Assembly (NCBI GenBank): GCA_035447605.1
Contig: DAOTHJ010000009.1
Location: 6,952 to 70,951 of the forward strand
Source of the DNA: UMGS1668 sp035447605
GTDB taxonomy: Bacteria > Bacillota > Clostridia > Oscillospirales > Ruminococcaceae
DNA length: 64,000 bases
Direction of reading: 5' to 3'
Shown: positions 52,712 through 62,105 of the stretch, piece after piece
Layout: each line of letters opens with the position of its first letter
Numbering within the stretch: the first letter of the stretch is position 1
Position numbers and translations under genes: made by a program
Notes under the pieces: generated by a model
What the model saw: the letters and a program-made list of their open reading frames with translations, nothing else
What the model was told of the DNA's origin: nothing
Databases searched by the model: none

Positions 52712-52776
52712 ACATGTACCTCTTTCTTGTAAATTAGAACTGCAGCGGCTGCCGCTGTCACCGCTGCCAATGTTTT

Positions 52777-52843
52777 TAGGTTTTTCGCCCGGGGATGCTT
52801 CGCGCTTTTGCACCGGATCCGGACGTTTCCCTCCGGTTACCTA
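52777..52843 (-). promoter_or_regulatory. Candidate structured RNA (three-way junction) in the metK leader
   Basis: On the minus strand TAGGT (52843-52839) pairs with ACCTA (52781-52777). Inside are CCGGA/TCCGG around GGGAAACG, and CCGGTGC paired with GCA-TCC-CCGG around AAAAGCGCGAA. It lies 66 nt before the metK start within a leader of about 290 nt. I see none of the conserved cores of SAM-I, SAM-II, SAM-III or SAM-IV riboswitches. Pairing was found by eye only. Confidence 0.4.
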
Positions 52844-53007
52844 TTATCTCCTATTTTTCCCATATTTTCAACAGCAAAAATCGGGGAATCGAAAATCCGG
52901 CAGAAAAGGAAGTTCCCAAAACGGGCGGTTCCCCGTCCGGCAGATCCCGCCTTTCTTTCCTTTTGAAAAAAAGCGGCACGCCCGGCCGGGATATGACAAC
53001 GGTATTG

Positions 53008-53036
53008 ATTATATCTCATCTTTCGCGGCGAGTCAA
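53008..53036 (-). promoter_or_regulatory. Promoter of metK-SGNH
   Basis: Minus strand TTGACT (53036-53031), 17-bp spacer, TATAAT (53013-53008); predicts a leader of about 290 nt. Confidence 0.85.
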
Positions 53037-53081
53037 ACCCCGTTTTCTCTCTTCATTTCTGAAAAATCCGGGGATCGGGCC

Positions 53082-53129
53082 TCTCCGGATCGGAGAAGGC
53101 GGAAACCGGAATTCTCCGGATCGGAGAAG
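53082..53129. repeat. Pair of identical 15-bp inverted repeats
   Basis: TCTCCG-GAT-CGGAGA occurs at 53082-53096 and 53113-53127, 31 bp apart (about three helical turns), each extended by AG. It is upstream of the metK promoter and between two divergent transcription units; a twin operator is possible. Confidence 0.55.
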
Positions 53130-53365
53130 ACGGAGGCGAAGGATCCCGGGCGGCAAATTTTCTTCGGCAAAAACTCCGCGGCCGACTTTTTTCGCCAAAA
53201 ATCAGAAAATATTGCATAGAAAAGAAAATATTCTGAATTCTTATACCGACAAAATCTGCACAAACACGCGAAGAAACGGAGAATTTCACATATGGGGAAC
53301 AAAATAATTGTGAGTTATGTACAAAATCTTTCAACGAAATTTTGACGGGAAAAGCATTTTAGAGA

Positions 53366-53394
53366 TTGTTTTTACCCGCCAATAAATTTATAAT
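53366..53394 (+). promoter_or_regulatory. Promoter of the iron-type ABC importer operon
   Basis: TTGTTT at 53366-53371, 17-bp spacer, TATAAT at 53389-53394. The transcript would begin with a small hairpin GGAGGGG / CCCCTCC (53401-53423). Confidence 0.8.
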
Positions 53395-53460
53395 ATTCAT
53401 GGAGGGGAGCGAACAACCCCTCCGGTTCATGAGGAACAAAATATGTAAGGAGGAAACACA

Positions 53461-54519
53461 ATGAAAAAGCTGCTTGCCCTGTTGCTTGCCGCTATGATGG
53501 TAATCGGTCTTAGCGCCTGCAACGGATCGGACGCCGGTGTGGATACTTCCGACATGACCGTACATGATGAAGTGACCGGAAAGGTCGTCATCTATACATC
53601 CATGTATCAGGATATCATTGACGCCCTTGAGGGGACCCTCGCCGATGTCTTCCCGAACTGTGAAATCGAATTCTTCCAGGGCGGTACCGGGACGATTCAG
53701 TCCAAGGTGACCGCGGAGCTGGAATCCGGTAAGCTCGGCTGCGACATGCTGATGGTTGCCGAGCCGGCCTACGCCCTTGAACTCAAGGAACTGGGGCTGC
53801 TCCATCCGTACATCTCCACCGAGAAAGACAACCTGGCCTTCGATTATGATCCGGATGGCTATTGGTACCCGGTGCGCATCTCCAACATGGTTCTCGCCTA
53901 CAACCCCGATATGTACAGCGAGGATCAGGTCTCTCACAGCCTGTATGACTTTGCCTTCGATGAGGGCAACACGGATCTGATCTCCATGTCGAACCCGCTG
54001 ACTTCCGGCACCGCGCTCGCCTCTTCCGTCGCGCTCTATCAGGCGTACGGCAACGACTACTTTGTCGCTCTGGGCGCACGCAACGTCGCGGTCGAGTCCG
54101 GCTCCGTCGCCCTGACGAAGCTTGAGACCGGCGAATGCAAGGAAGTCATGATCCTTGAGGAATCCGTGCTGAAGAAACGTCAGGAAGAGGATTCCCCGAT
54201 CACCTGCATCTATCCGGAGGACGGCACGATCTGCTGCCCGTCTCCGATCATGACGATCGAGGACGACAAGAGCGCCAACGCCAACTCCGCCGCCTGCGAA
54301 GTCATCACCGACTGGTTCCTCTCTCTGGACGGCCAGTCCGCGATCGTTGCCGGCTGGATGCACTCCGTCCGCTCGGATTATCCGGAACCTCCGTATGACG
54401 CGATTCCGACCGCGGAGATCACCGCCAACCTGATGCCGGTGGATTGGGTCTACTGCTACCAGCATCGTTCCGACGTCCGCACCGCATTTGAAGATGCCGT
54501 CAAGATCCCTGAAAGCTGA
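53461..54519 (+). CDS. ABC transporter substrate-binding lipoprotein (ferric iron type)
   Basis: 352 residues; signal peptide with lipobox LSAC (Cys about 20), then a type II binding fold beginning GKVVIYTSMYQDII, as in FbpA/AfuA ferric-ion binders, with FQGGTGTIQSKV and YWYPVRISNMVLAYNP. First gene of binding protein-permease-ATPase operon. Iron(III) is the likely cargo, but related proteins bind phosphonate or thiamine-type ligands, so this is inference. Confidence 0.85.
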   Translation: MKKLLALLLAAMMVIGLSACNGSDAGVDTSDMTVHDEVTGKVVIYTSMYQDIIDALEGTLADVFPNCEIEFFQGGTGTIQSKVTAELESGKLGCDMLMVAEPAYALELKELGLLHPYISTEKDNLAFDYDPDGYWYPVRISNMVLAYNPDMYSEDQVSHSLYDFAFDEGNTDLISMSNPLTSGTALASSVALYQAYGNDYFVALGARNVAVESGSVALTKLETGECKEVMILEESVLKKRQEEDSPITCIYPEDGTICCPSPIMTIEDDKSANANSAACEVITDWFLSLDGQSAIVAGWMHSVRSDYPEPPYDAIPTAEITANLMPVDWVYCYQHRSDVRTAFEDAVKIPES

Positions 54520-54652
54520 TTTTAGCCTATCCCATTAAATTCGGCGGAAGGCGGCAGAACCACCGCTTTCCGCCGAATTTTTAAAAAGCTCCGGCGTGCG
54601 GCTTCTCCTTAGGGCGCCGGGGCCTCATCCTTCGAGAAGGGGGCAATGTGTT

Positions 54653-56359
54653 ATGGAGACGGGCGCTTCTGCGGCGCCGAAGACGGCGAAGAAATTCTAT
54701 TTTGATATCAAATGGGTGGCCATCTTTGCCATTATTATGTTCCTGACCGTCTTTGAAGTCTTTCCTCTGTTTTATTTGGTATACCGGGCATTCTTTCCGG
54801 AGGGCGCCTTCACGCTGAGTGAGTTCCAGGATGTATACAGCTATCCGCTCAACTGGATCGCGGTGCGCAACACGGTCATCACCGCAGGCTCCTCCATGCT
54901 TTTAGGCGTGCTCATCGCCTTTCCGCTCGCATGGTTGGTTGGAAGAACCAACCTGTATTTCAAAAAATTTTTCCGCACCCTGTTTGTCATGACTTATATG
55001 GTTCCGCCCTACGTCGGCGCCATGGCATGGCTCAAACTGCTTAATCCGACGGTCGGAACCCTCAACAAAATTCTTGCCGCCATCTTCGGCCTGTCCGATC
55101 TGCCGTTCAACATCGAGACGATCGGCGGCATGATCTGGGTGCTGACCACGTTTTATTATCCCTATGCCTTTATCACGATTTCCCGCGCCATGGAGAAGAT
55201 GGACCCCTCCCTTGAGGAGGCCTCCAAAATCTCCGGCGCTTCTCCGCTTAGAACCCTTATGACGATCACGCTGCCGATGATGGCGCCTTCCGTTGTTGCG
55301 GCGGGGCTGCTGGTCTTTATCTCCGCGGCCTCCTGCTACGGCATCCCGTCCATCGTCGGCGCCGGTAAGGTGAATACCGTCACCACCCGCATCATCGACC
55401 TCGTCTATGTGGGCGGCACGCAGGGGCTTGTGGATGCCGTCACGCTCGCGGTTTTTCTGATGGTGATCGCGAACGTCGTGCTCTACCTCTCCACCTTCGT
55501 CGTGGGCCGCAAGCAATATATCACCGTCTCGGGCAAATCCGTCCGCCCGAATATCGTGGATCTCGGAAAGTGGCGCGTCCCGCTCACGATCCTTGTGATC
55601 GTCTTCGCGGTCGTCGTCGTCGCGATTCCGTTCATCTCCGTCTTCGACACCTCGTTCTCGATCCGGATGGGCAAGACGGCCTGGGACGAGGGCAATTTTA
55701 CGATTAAATACTGGGCCTCGCTCTTTTCGAGAAAACAGATTCTCAACGCCATGCAGCACTCGCTGATCGCCGCGGCGTCGGCGGCAACCGCGGGCATCGG
55801 GATCTCCTGCGTGATGGCCTACCTGCTGACCCGTACGCGCGCAAGGGGCCGCCGCATCCCGGATTTCCTGATCACCCTCGGCTCCGGCACGCCGAGCATC
55901 GTCATCGCGCTGGGCCTCATCATGACGATGAACGGCAAATTTGTCATCAACATTTACAACACCTTGCTGATCATGATTATTGCCTACATGATTAAATATC
56001 TGTTGATGGGGATGCGCACCATCGTCTCGGCGATGACGCAGATTCACGCTTCGCTCGAGGAGGCCGCGCTGATCTCCGGAGCGAGCTGGTTCCGAAGTTT
56101 TAAGGACATCACGATTCCTCTGATTGCGCCCTCCGTTGTGGCGGGCTGGTTTTTGATCTTCATGCCCTGCTTCTATGAGCTGACGATGTCCACGATCCTC
56201 TATTCCACGAATACCACGACCATCGGCGTCATCCTGTTCCGGTTCCAGGATTACGACAGCCAGCAGATGGCCTCCGCCATGGCCGGCGCGATTCTGATCT
56301 TCATCGTTCTGGTCAACTGGCTGCTCAACAAGCTGACCAAGGGCAAATTCTCAATCTGA
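54653..56359 (+). CDS. ABC transporter permease, double-length (FbpB-like)
   Basis: 568 residues formed by two tandem permease domains with about twelve membrane segments. Both EAA loops are seen: EEASKISGASPLRTLMTIT (about 197) and EEAALISGASWFRSFKDIT (about 467). This fused architecture is typical of ferric-iron FbpB/AfuB permeases. ATG 54653 follows GAAGGGGGC. Confidence 0.9.
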   Translation: METGASAAPKTAKKFYFDIKWVAIFAIIMFLTVFEVFPLFYLVYRAFFPEGAFTLSEFQDVYSYPLNWIAVRNTVITAGSSMLLGVLIAFPLAWLVGRTNLYFKKFFRTLFVMTYMVPPYVGAMAWLKLLNPTVGTLNKILAAIFGLSDLPFNIETIGGMIWVLTTFYYPYAFITISRAMEKMDPSLEEASKISGASPLRTLMTITLPMMAPSVVAAGLLVFISAASCYGIPSIVGAGKVNTVTTRIIDLVYVGGTQGLVDAVTLAVFLMVIANVVLYLSTFVVGRKQYITVSGKSVRPNIVDLGKWRVPLTILVIVFAVVVVAIPFISVFDTSFSIRMGKTAWDEGNFTIKYWASLFSRKQILNAMQHSLIAAASAATAGIGISCVMAYLLTRTRARGRRIPDFLITLGSGTPSIVIALGLIMTMNGKFVINIYNTLLIMIIAYMIKYLLMGMRTIVSAMTQIHASLEEAALISGASWFRSFKDITIPLIAPSVVAGWFLIFMPCFYELTMSTILYSTNTTTIGVILFRFQDYDSQQMASAMAGAILIFIVLVNWLLNKLTKGKFSI

Positions 56360-56372
56360 GGAGGGATGATGG

Positions 56373-57443
56373 ATGGCAACCATTCAAATTGAAAATGTGA
56401 GAAAATGCTTCGGAAATATCGAAGTTTTAAAGGGATTCAATCAAAATGTCGAGGATAAGGAGTTCATCACGCTGCTGGGGCCCTCCGGCTGCGGCAAGAC
56501 GACGATGCTCCGCATGCTGGCCGGATTTGAGAAGCCGACCTCCGGAACCATCTCCATCGACAACAAGGTCGTCAGCTCCGACAAAACCTTCGTTCCGCCG
56601 GAGAAGCGGGACATCGGCATGGTCTTTCAGAGCTACGCCGTCTGGCCGCATATGACGGTCTTTGACAATATTGCCTATCCGCTGAAAATCAAAAAGCTGC
56701 CGAAGGAGGAGATCCGCCAAAAGGTCGAGGCGATCATGGAGGTTGTCCATCTGAGCCAGTACGCCGACCGGATTCCCTCGCAGCTCTCCGGCGGCCAGCA
56801 GCAGCGCGTCGCATTGGGCCGCGCCCTCGTCGCCGAACCGAGGCTTCTGCTTCTGGATGAGCCGCTCTCCAACCTCGACGCCAAACTACGCGAGAGCATG
56901 CGCTTTGAGATCAAAGAGATCCAACGCAAGCTCGGCATTACCGTCGTCTATGTGACGCACGATCAGATCGAGGCCATGACGATGTCTGACCGCATCATCG
57001 TGATCAACGACGGCATCATCCAGCAGGTAGGCGGCCCGATGGATATCTACCGCCACCCGGCCAACCAATTCGTCGCGGCCTTCGTCGGCAAGATCGTCTT
57101 TTTGCACGGCGATACCGGGAGGGGAAAGATCACGGTCACGGGTACCGGCCAGACGCTGGATTATGACGGCGAGCTGACCGGAAAGGTGATCGTCGCGATC
57201 CGGCCGGAGAGCATCCATCTTCTCAAAAAGGGCGGCATCCTGCACGGCGTGCTCAAAACGAAGGTCTTCATGGGCGACGTCAACGACTGCACAGTCGAGC
57301 TGCCGGGCGGAGACACGATCCGCGTGATCGCTCCGCCGGAGACCTACGACGAATACGAGACCGGCGAGGAGGTCGGGCTGGAATTCGGCGCCTGCCACGT
57401 CTATGAGGACGACGGTTCCGACGTGACGAGAATTCTGACCTGA
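56373..57443 (+). CDS. ABC transporter ATP-binding protein (FbpC/PotA-like)
   Basis: 356 residues: Walker A GPSGCGKTT, Q-loop MVFQSYAVWPH, signature LSGGQQQR, Walker B LLLLDEPLSNLD, switch His in VTHDQIEAMT, and a C-terminal TOBE-type domain (about 250-356). Ribosome site GAGGAGGG. Last gene of the importer operon. Confidence 0.93.
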   Translation: MATIQIENVRKCFGNIEVLKGFNQNVEDKEFITLLGPSGCGKTTMLRMLAGFEKPTSGTISIDNKVVSSDKTFVPPEKRDIGMVFQSYAVWPHMTVFDNIAYPLKIKKLPKEEIRQKVEAIMEVVHLSQYADRIPSQLSGGQQQRVALGRALVAEPRLLLLDEPLSNLDAKLRESMRFEIKEIQRKLGITVVYVTHDQIEAMTMSDRIIVINDGIIQQVGGPMDIYRHPANQFVAAFVGKIVFLHGDTGRGKITVTGTGQTLDYDGELTGKVIVAIRPESIHLLKKGGILHGVLKTKVFMGDVNDCTVELPGGDTIRVIAPPETYDEYETGEEVGLEFGACHVYEDDGSDVTRILT

Positions 57444-57466
57444 GCTGCCTGCCCGTTTTCGGGAAC

Positions 57467-57496
57467 AAAAAAAACGCCTCTTCGGAGGCGTTTTTT
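57467..57496. terminator. Bidirectional terminator
   Basis: AAAAAACGCCTC-TTCG-GAGGCGTTTTTT, a perfect stem with a stable tetraloop, between convergent genes. Confidence 0.95.
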
Positions 57497-57535
57497 ATTT
57501 ACGGAGATTTTTGGGGGCGGAACTTCCTAAGAGAA

Positions 57536-57901
57536 TCATGCGCCGCTAAGTTTTTGAACGGCCTCTTCCTCCGAGGAGACAAAAAAGATATCCTTGCCGC
57601 GATTGCTCTCCCAGATGAAATCCCGAAGCGGCTTGCTTGTGTATTTTGAGTAATCGCCAACGACGGCAAGCTTGAACTGATAGGTGACGAATTTCTGCAA
57701 GATCTCTCCCGCGAGGCCGGAGCTAAGGATAAAGAACTCCTTCGCAAAGGCCTCCTTACGAACCGCAACCCGGCTGCAGCCGGTATCATATTGGATCGTC
57801 GCCATAAAATCGAGCGCGGAGGGGACGTCGAAAATGACCCGCTCCGCATCGGCCACAAGCGCGAGCTTCACGCCGTTTTCTTCTTTGATTTGCACGTTCA
57901 C
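57536..57901 (-). CDS. DUF4180 family protein
   Basis: 121 residues: VKLALVADAERVIFDVPSALDFMATIQYDTGCSRVAVRKEAF and KFVTYQFKLAVVGDYSKYTSKPLRDFIWESNRG match the DUF4180 pattern, a small alpha/beta family of unknown function. GTG start at 57899-57901 after AAAGGAGA. Confidence 0.85.
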   Translation of the reverse strand: MNVQIKEENGVKLALVADAERVIFDVPSALDFMATIQYDTGCSRVAVRKEAFAKEFFILSSGLAGEILQKFVTYQFKLAVVGDYSKYTSKPLRDFIWESNRGKDIFFVSSEEEAVQKLSGA

Positions 57902-58008
57902 TGCAGTCTCTCCTTTTTCACGGGAAGCGGAACTTTATGGATTTTCTTTTGGGGCGCGATTCACCGAAATTTCCGCGTTCGGCCAGGCGGCTTCGGGGGG
58001 GAATTCCG

Positions 58009-58590
58009 TCAGCGCCGTTTTCTTTTTTCAAGCCGGATAAAGCCGATATACACCAGTGCGATGCAGAGCACAAGCCCGATGATGGCCGGGGCGAGAATGG
58101 CCCTGCCGGAGGCGCCGCCGAACGCCGCGCTCCACAGAATCTTGGCGACGGCGATGAACGCCAGCACGGCGATTCCGAACCACAGGCTGCGCTTCCAGAA
58201 GGCGAGACTCAGCGCGACCAGAGAGACCGGCACCAAAAGAGAAACGGCTATTTTCTCAGGTCCCCAGTTGCCGGTCAGATAGGACTGCTCCATCTCCAAA
58301 AAGGCGCGGACCTGTTCGCCGACGGCAGTCGGCGCCGGGAACCAGAACATGCTGGTCAGCAGAAAGAACACGGTGCCGAAAACCCCTGCGAGGCTCCTTT
58401 TATAGGAAAAGAAACAGAACGGGATCAAAAAGAGGGGGCGAATATACCAACTCAACAGGTTTTGGTGCCTTGCAAAAGCCCAGCCGAAAAAGGCCGGGTT
58501 CATGACCATAAATCCGATCAAGAGAACAGACAGGCCCCCGAAGACGATTGCCAGAGACCGGTCGAGCCGTCTATGCCGCTTTTCCTCCAT
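58009..58590 (-). CDS. Hypothetical membrane protein
   Basis: 193 residues with about six hydrophobic segments and basic ends (KRHRRLD at the start, RLEKRKRR at the end). No motif recognised. ATG at 58588-58590 is preferred; a GTG at 58599 would lie too close to AAAGGAGC. Confidence 0.65.
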   Translation of the reverse strand: MEEKRHRRLDRSLAIVFGGLSVLLIGFMVMNPAFFGWAFARHQNLLSWYIRPLFLIPFCFFSYKRSLAGVFGTVFFLLTSMFWFPAPTAVGEQVRAFLEMEQSYLTGNWGPEKIAVSLLVPVSLVALSLAFWKRSLWFGIAVLAFIAVAKILWSAAFGGASGRAILAPAIIGLVLCIALVYIGFIRLEKRKRR

Positions 58591-58772
58591 GTAAGACACG
58601 CTCCTTTCGGTTTTCCGTATCGGACAGTTCCTTCAATATGGGAACAGGTGAACCTTGTTTACGCTCTTATTATATCCCGGACGGTCGGCAATGAGAAGCC
58701 CCATCCGTACCGCCGAGCAAAGAACCCGGCAGCGTTTCGGCGGTATTTTAGGTTCGGTATCCGCGGAACCCG

Positions 58773-59594
58773 TCAACGGGCCGTGATAGTCAGGTCGCCG
58801 GTATCGTACATGACCTTTGCGCAGTTATTTTTTAAAAGTGTCTTTTCGATCTGATTTCCGGTCTCCCGGTCGATCCGGCTTCTGTAAACTTTGCCGCAGC
58901 GGAACACATCGTCGCCCACTTTTTCAAAATGCTCATCTTCGGCAAAGATATGATATTTTTCCGGCTGCATGGAGCTTGCGCGGATCTCTCCGCACAGATA
59001 CTCGTCGGTGGTATAGGTAAGAAGCTGATAGGTCCGGTCGGTGCTGTTGAGAAACCGGTAATCCAGATAATTATACATGATGGAGGTACCGGTGCCGAAA
59101 GGGATCTGCCGGTTAAAATCCGGGAATAGATCGATATAATCGTGATGGTGATGCTCGATCATGGTCATCGGGGTATGCAGCACCATCCAATGAATCAGAT
59201 TGGTAAACTGGCACATCCCGCCTCCGATGTCGCTCGAGGGCTTTCCGTTTGCGATCGTGAGGCCCTCCTTATATCCCTTTTGCTTGGTCAATTTCCCGAC
59301 AAGTTCCCAAAATGAAAAGATTTGTCCCGGGCGAATCAAAACGCCGTTTATTTTGGGAACCGTCACAGAGAGATTGACGGCCTTGTTTTCCTGAAGGCGC
59401 ATATCCACGTTGCCAAGCCTGCGCCGGATCAGGGAGTTATGCCGGTAAACGAGATACGGAAGCGGATCCGTGGAAAACGTTTTTGCAAATTTGCCTCTGA
59501 TAAATAAGTTTTTTAGCGACCGGATCAGCCGGCATTTATAAACGGAGATCCGATAGGTCAAGGGAGAGATTTCACAGAATAATTTTCTTTTCAT
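58773..59594 (-). CDS. VanW family protein
   Basis: 273 residues with the VanW core: NLSVTVPKINGVLIRPGQIFSFWELVGKLTKQKGYKEG and SSDIGGGMCQFTNLIHWMVLHTP, then HHHHDYIDLFPD. VanW occurs in some glycopeptide-resistance clusters, but most copies, like this one, stand alone without vanHAX and have unknown function. ATG follows GAGGAGG. Confidence 0.9.
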   Translation of the reverse strand: MKRKLFCEISPLTYRISVYKCRLIRSLKNLFIRGKFAKTFSTDPLPYLVYRHNSLIRRRLGNVDMRLQENKAVNLSVTVPKINGVLIRPGQIFSFWELVGKLTKQKGYKEGLTIANGKPSSDIGGGMCQFTNLIHWMVLHTPMTMIEHHHHDYIDLFPDFNRQIPFGTGTSIMYNYLDYRFLNSTDRTYQLLTYTTDEYLCGEIRASSMQPEKYHIFAEDEHFEKVGDDVFRCGKVYRSRIDRETGNQIEKTLLKNNCAKVMYDTGDLTITAR

Positions 59595-59693
59595 CTTCCT
59601 CCTCTCCCATCGGCCGGACTCCGGTAAAATTCATTCCGCTTTCTTTTAAGTGGCGGATTTGGTTCCATATCCTTGCCTGAAATTCAGAAAAGG

Positions 59694-60311
59694 TCAAGGC
59701 TTTTTCTGATAATGACAATCGCAAAAGGGACCGCCCGTTGCCAATGTGTATTGCCGCGTAAAAACCGAGCCGCCCAGCTCGGCCATATCATAGTCATAGG
59801 TACACATGGCGGGCGTTATTTTTGAAATGCCAAGCTTTTGGAACAAATAACAGATTCCGCAGGTATCAAAATACGCGGAAAAGCTGTCCCTGTCGGCTCC
59901 GGCCTCATAACGGAACTTCCATGTATATGGATTCGTTCTGGCCTGGCTGGCTTTCGCCTGCTGCGCGAATTTGATCCGTGCTTTTTCGGAATAATGATCC
60001 TGCTTTTTCAAGAAAAATGTCATGACGGCGTTTTTGGTTATTGCCTGATGATAGTACGTTGTCACATCGTCGAGATTTGGCTTTTCATCCAGACTCAGAT
60101 ATACTGCGGCCAGCATCGCCGCGCTTAAAAGATTCACAAGGAACCGATCATTTTTATCGAATTCGGGGATCTCCGCCAAAATAGTTCGATAAGCGGCATT
60201 TGCTTTCTCCATGACGGTCTTTGGAGGCTCCGTTGTTAGAATGGAGAGCCGTTTCTGAAAGGAACCATGAAAAAGAAACCACATGGCCCTTGGCAGGAAT
60301 TTATATTTCAT
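59694..60311 (-). CDS. L-2-amino-thiazoline-4-carboxylic acid hydrolase family protein
   Basis: 205 residues with the family's C-terminal CDTCGICYLFQKLG-like region, DYDMAELGG and a final GGPFCDCHY. Named after the Pseudomonas enzyme in cysteine formation from ATC; most homologues in Firmicutes are uncharacterised. ATG at 60309-60311 follows GGAGGTG. The upstream leader contains a 32-bp fragment similar to the glycosyltransferase gene at 61769-61800. Confidence 0.78.
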   Translation of the reverse strand: MKYKFLPRAMWFLFHGSFQKRLSILTTEPPKTVMEKANAAYRTILAEIPEFDKNDRFLVNLLSAAMLAAVYLSLDEKPNLDDVTTYYHQAITKNAVMTFFLKKQDHYSEKARIKFAQQAKASQARTNPYTWKFRYEAGADRDSFSAYFDTCGICYLFQKLGISKITPAMCTYDYDMAELGGSVFTRQYTLATGGPFCDCHYQKKP

Positions 60312-60350
60312 AGAAAAACACCTCCGGATTTTATCACGGCAGCAGCAATT

Positions 60351-60382
60351 CTTTCTTTTCGGCAGCCCCATTTTGGCGCGCC
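60351..60382 (-). repeat. 32-bp fragment of the glycosyltransferase gene
   Basis: Matches 61769-61800 at 30 of 32 positions, including 22 identical bases (60361-60382). Both read RAKMGLP on the minus strand. Separation 1418 bp. Confidence 0.75.
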
Positions 60383-60469
60383 CGCTGAGAAAGCACTCGG
60401 CCGCGGTCATTCTCGGCCCCCGGGGCTTTGCTCCGGCGGGGCGATAAAATTGCGGACAGGTGGGCGGCA

Positions 60470-60976
60470 TTAAATATCCTCAAGATCGAGTTCGAAATAT
60501 GGTTCATCCACAAAGCCCGTGTCCTCATATTGCCTGAAACCACATGGAACTAGGCCGCATTTTTTTACCATATTTATTGAAGCCTGATTGTCGGGGTGTA
60601 CGGAAGCGTATACATAGGTGGCCCTTTTACCAGCCTTGAGCCATGCAAGGTATGCTTTCAAAGCTTCTGTCCCATAACCCTGATGCCAGTATTCTTTCGC
60701 AAGGTGAAGGATGATCTCAACATGAAACGGGTCATCCTCGTCAAGCTTTCCTCCGCAAATGCCCAAGAGTCTATCGTCTTTTATCACTGCGAAAACCGCA
60801 TTGCCATACGTATTATATTGACGGCGGTTGTGTTCAATTATTTGAGGAATTTTTTCTTTGATGACCACACCTCCGCAGAAGCGCATGGTTTCAAGGTTGC
60901 CCCAAATATTGAAAAGCTCGTCCATATCCCCCTGCTCAAGTAGCCTGAAGGTTAGTCTTTCCGATTCAAAAACCAT
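60470..60976 (-). CDS. GNAT family N-acetyltransferase (RimJ/RimL-like)
   Basis: 168 residues: ERLTFRLLEQGDMDELFNIW at the start, EIILHLAKEYWHQGYGTEALKAYL (acetyl-CoA motif) and ASVHPDNQASINMVKKCGLVPCG. Resembles ribosomal-protein or antibiotic acetyltransferases; substrate unknown. ATG at 60974-60976 follows GAGAGGAAAA. Confidence 0.87.
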   Translation of the reverse strand: MVFESERLTFRLLEQGDMDELFNIWGNLETMRFCGGVVIKEKIPQIIEHNRRQYNTYGNAVFAVIKDDRLLGICGGKLDEDDPFHVEIILHLAKEYWHQGYGTEALKAYLAWLKAGKRATYVYASVHPDNQASINMVKKCGLVPCGFRQYEDTGFVDEPYFELDLEDI

Positions 60977-61066
60977 TGTTTTCCTCTCTTCTATAAACAT
61001 TTATGAGGCCGTTTCCATGTCATGATTAATAACCGGATCATTTTTCTAACGTACTCAAAGATTCTG

Positions 61067-61927
61067 TTATTTGACATTCGCAGCCGTTTTTTGCTCAATG
61101 ATTTGTATCGCATGCTCAACTCCGTTTTCCGCACGGAGCACGCTCCCGATGACTTTTGATTGTTCGATCATCCGCTGATCGTGCGTGGCCTGATAAATTG
61201 CGGATGCAAAGTTATCGGCATTCAGCTTGCTTCGCAGGATCGGTTTCGGCCCGATGCCAAGTTTATATACGCGCTCGCCCCAGTAAGGCTGATCGCCTCC
61301 GAAAGGAATGATGATGCTGGGCACTCCGGCCCTGATGCCGGTCCCTGTTGTTCCGGCGCCGCCGTGATGAGCCACGGCCGATACCTGCTTAAACAACCAG
61401 CCGTGCGGAACATACCCCACCTGCATAACCGTATCCGGCAGATCGATTCCTTTCAGGTTTCCCCAGCCGGCAGACAAAACTGCCCGCTGATCCGTTCTTT
61501 TCAGGCTTTCCAGCACGATAGACAGCGCCTGATCGAAATCGCCGCCGACCGTGCTGCCGAATCCGATATAAATCGGCTTGCTGCCGGCGCTTAAAAAGTC
61601 GGCCAGTTTCTGATCCGGCTCATAGGAATCCCGCCTCTCTTCGGTCCAAAACCCCGTGACGTATTTCTCATGGTCGTATTCATGTGGCTTGGGCGAGAGG
61701 ACGGGGCTATAGGCGTATAATGTCGGGATTTCCTTTCCATGCAGCCGGCGATAGGGGAATCGGAAGGGCTTTATTTGCGGCAGCCCCATTTTGGCGCGCC
61801 AATCGTTCAGGAGTTTTCTCGTCGCATGCGACCATAACCGGTCTCCGAACCTTTTTTTGTTGACTTTTATGCCCTTGATATTGATACCGGGCATTCCGCG
61901 TGCTCCCGTTTGCGTTAACATATCCAC
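61067..61927 (-). pseudogene. Glycosyltransferase (GT1/UGT-like), N-terminally truncated
   Basis: 286 codons covering the C-terminal two thirds of a macrolide/sterol-type UDP-glycosyltransferase: PIYIGFGSTVGGD, TVMQVGYVPHGWLFKQVSAVAHHGGAGTTGTGIRAGVP and PFGGDQPYWGERV are the donor-binding motif. The family needs an N-terminal acceptor domain (roughly 130-150 residues more), which is absent; homology begins near 61860 and no ribosome site precedes 61927. Probably a decayed gene, though the remaining frame is intact. Confidence 0.72.
61769..61800 (-). repeat. Source copy of the 32-bp fragment
   Basis: Inside the glycosyltransferase frame (WRAKMGLPQIK); partner at 60351-60382. Confidence 0.75.
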
Positions 61928-62105
61928 GGGCCGCGCCCTTTTATGGTGCAGCCGCCTTCCGTGAGCTCCGAAGATCGCGGGCCGGCGATTCCGCCCCTGC
62001 GATCCGCATGGATGCGCCGCCCGCCTCAGTTTATACGGTTGATCCCGGATTCCCTTCGCAAAATGGAATGCAGGGCAGAGAGGTTATTGGTTATAGTATC
62101 GCCTT
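61928..62105. other. Intergenic segment at the truncated glycosyltransferase 5' end
   Basis: No trace of the missing N-terminal domain is recognisable here. Confidence 0.4.

Noticed and set aside
50858..52732. 624-codon plus-strand frame opposite metK-SGNH
   Set aside because: Mirror of a clearly conserved gene; no start signals or family resemblance.
52712..53010. SAM-I (S-box) riboswitch before metK
   Set aside because: The conserved GCAACC and kink-turn segments are not present; only an unclassified fold can be proposed.
58773..59594. Vancomycin resistance cluster suggested by VanW
   Set aside because: No vanH, vanA/B, vanX or two-component genes nearby; the ddl at 7362 is an ordinary chromosomal ligase.
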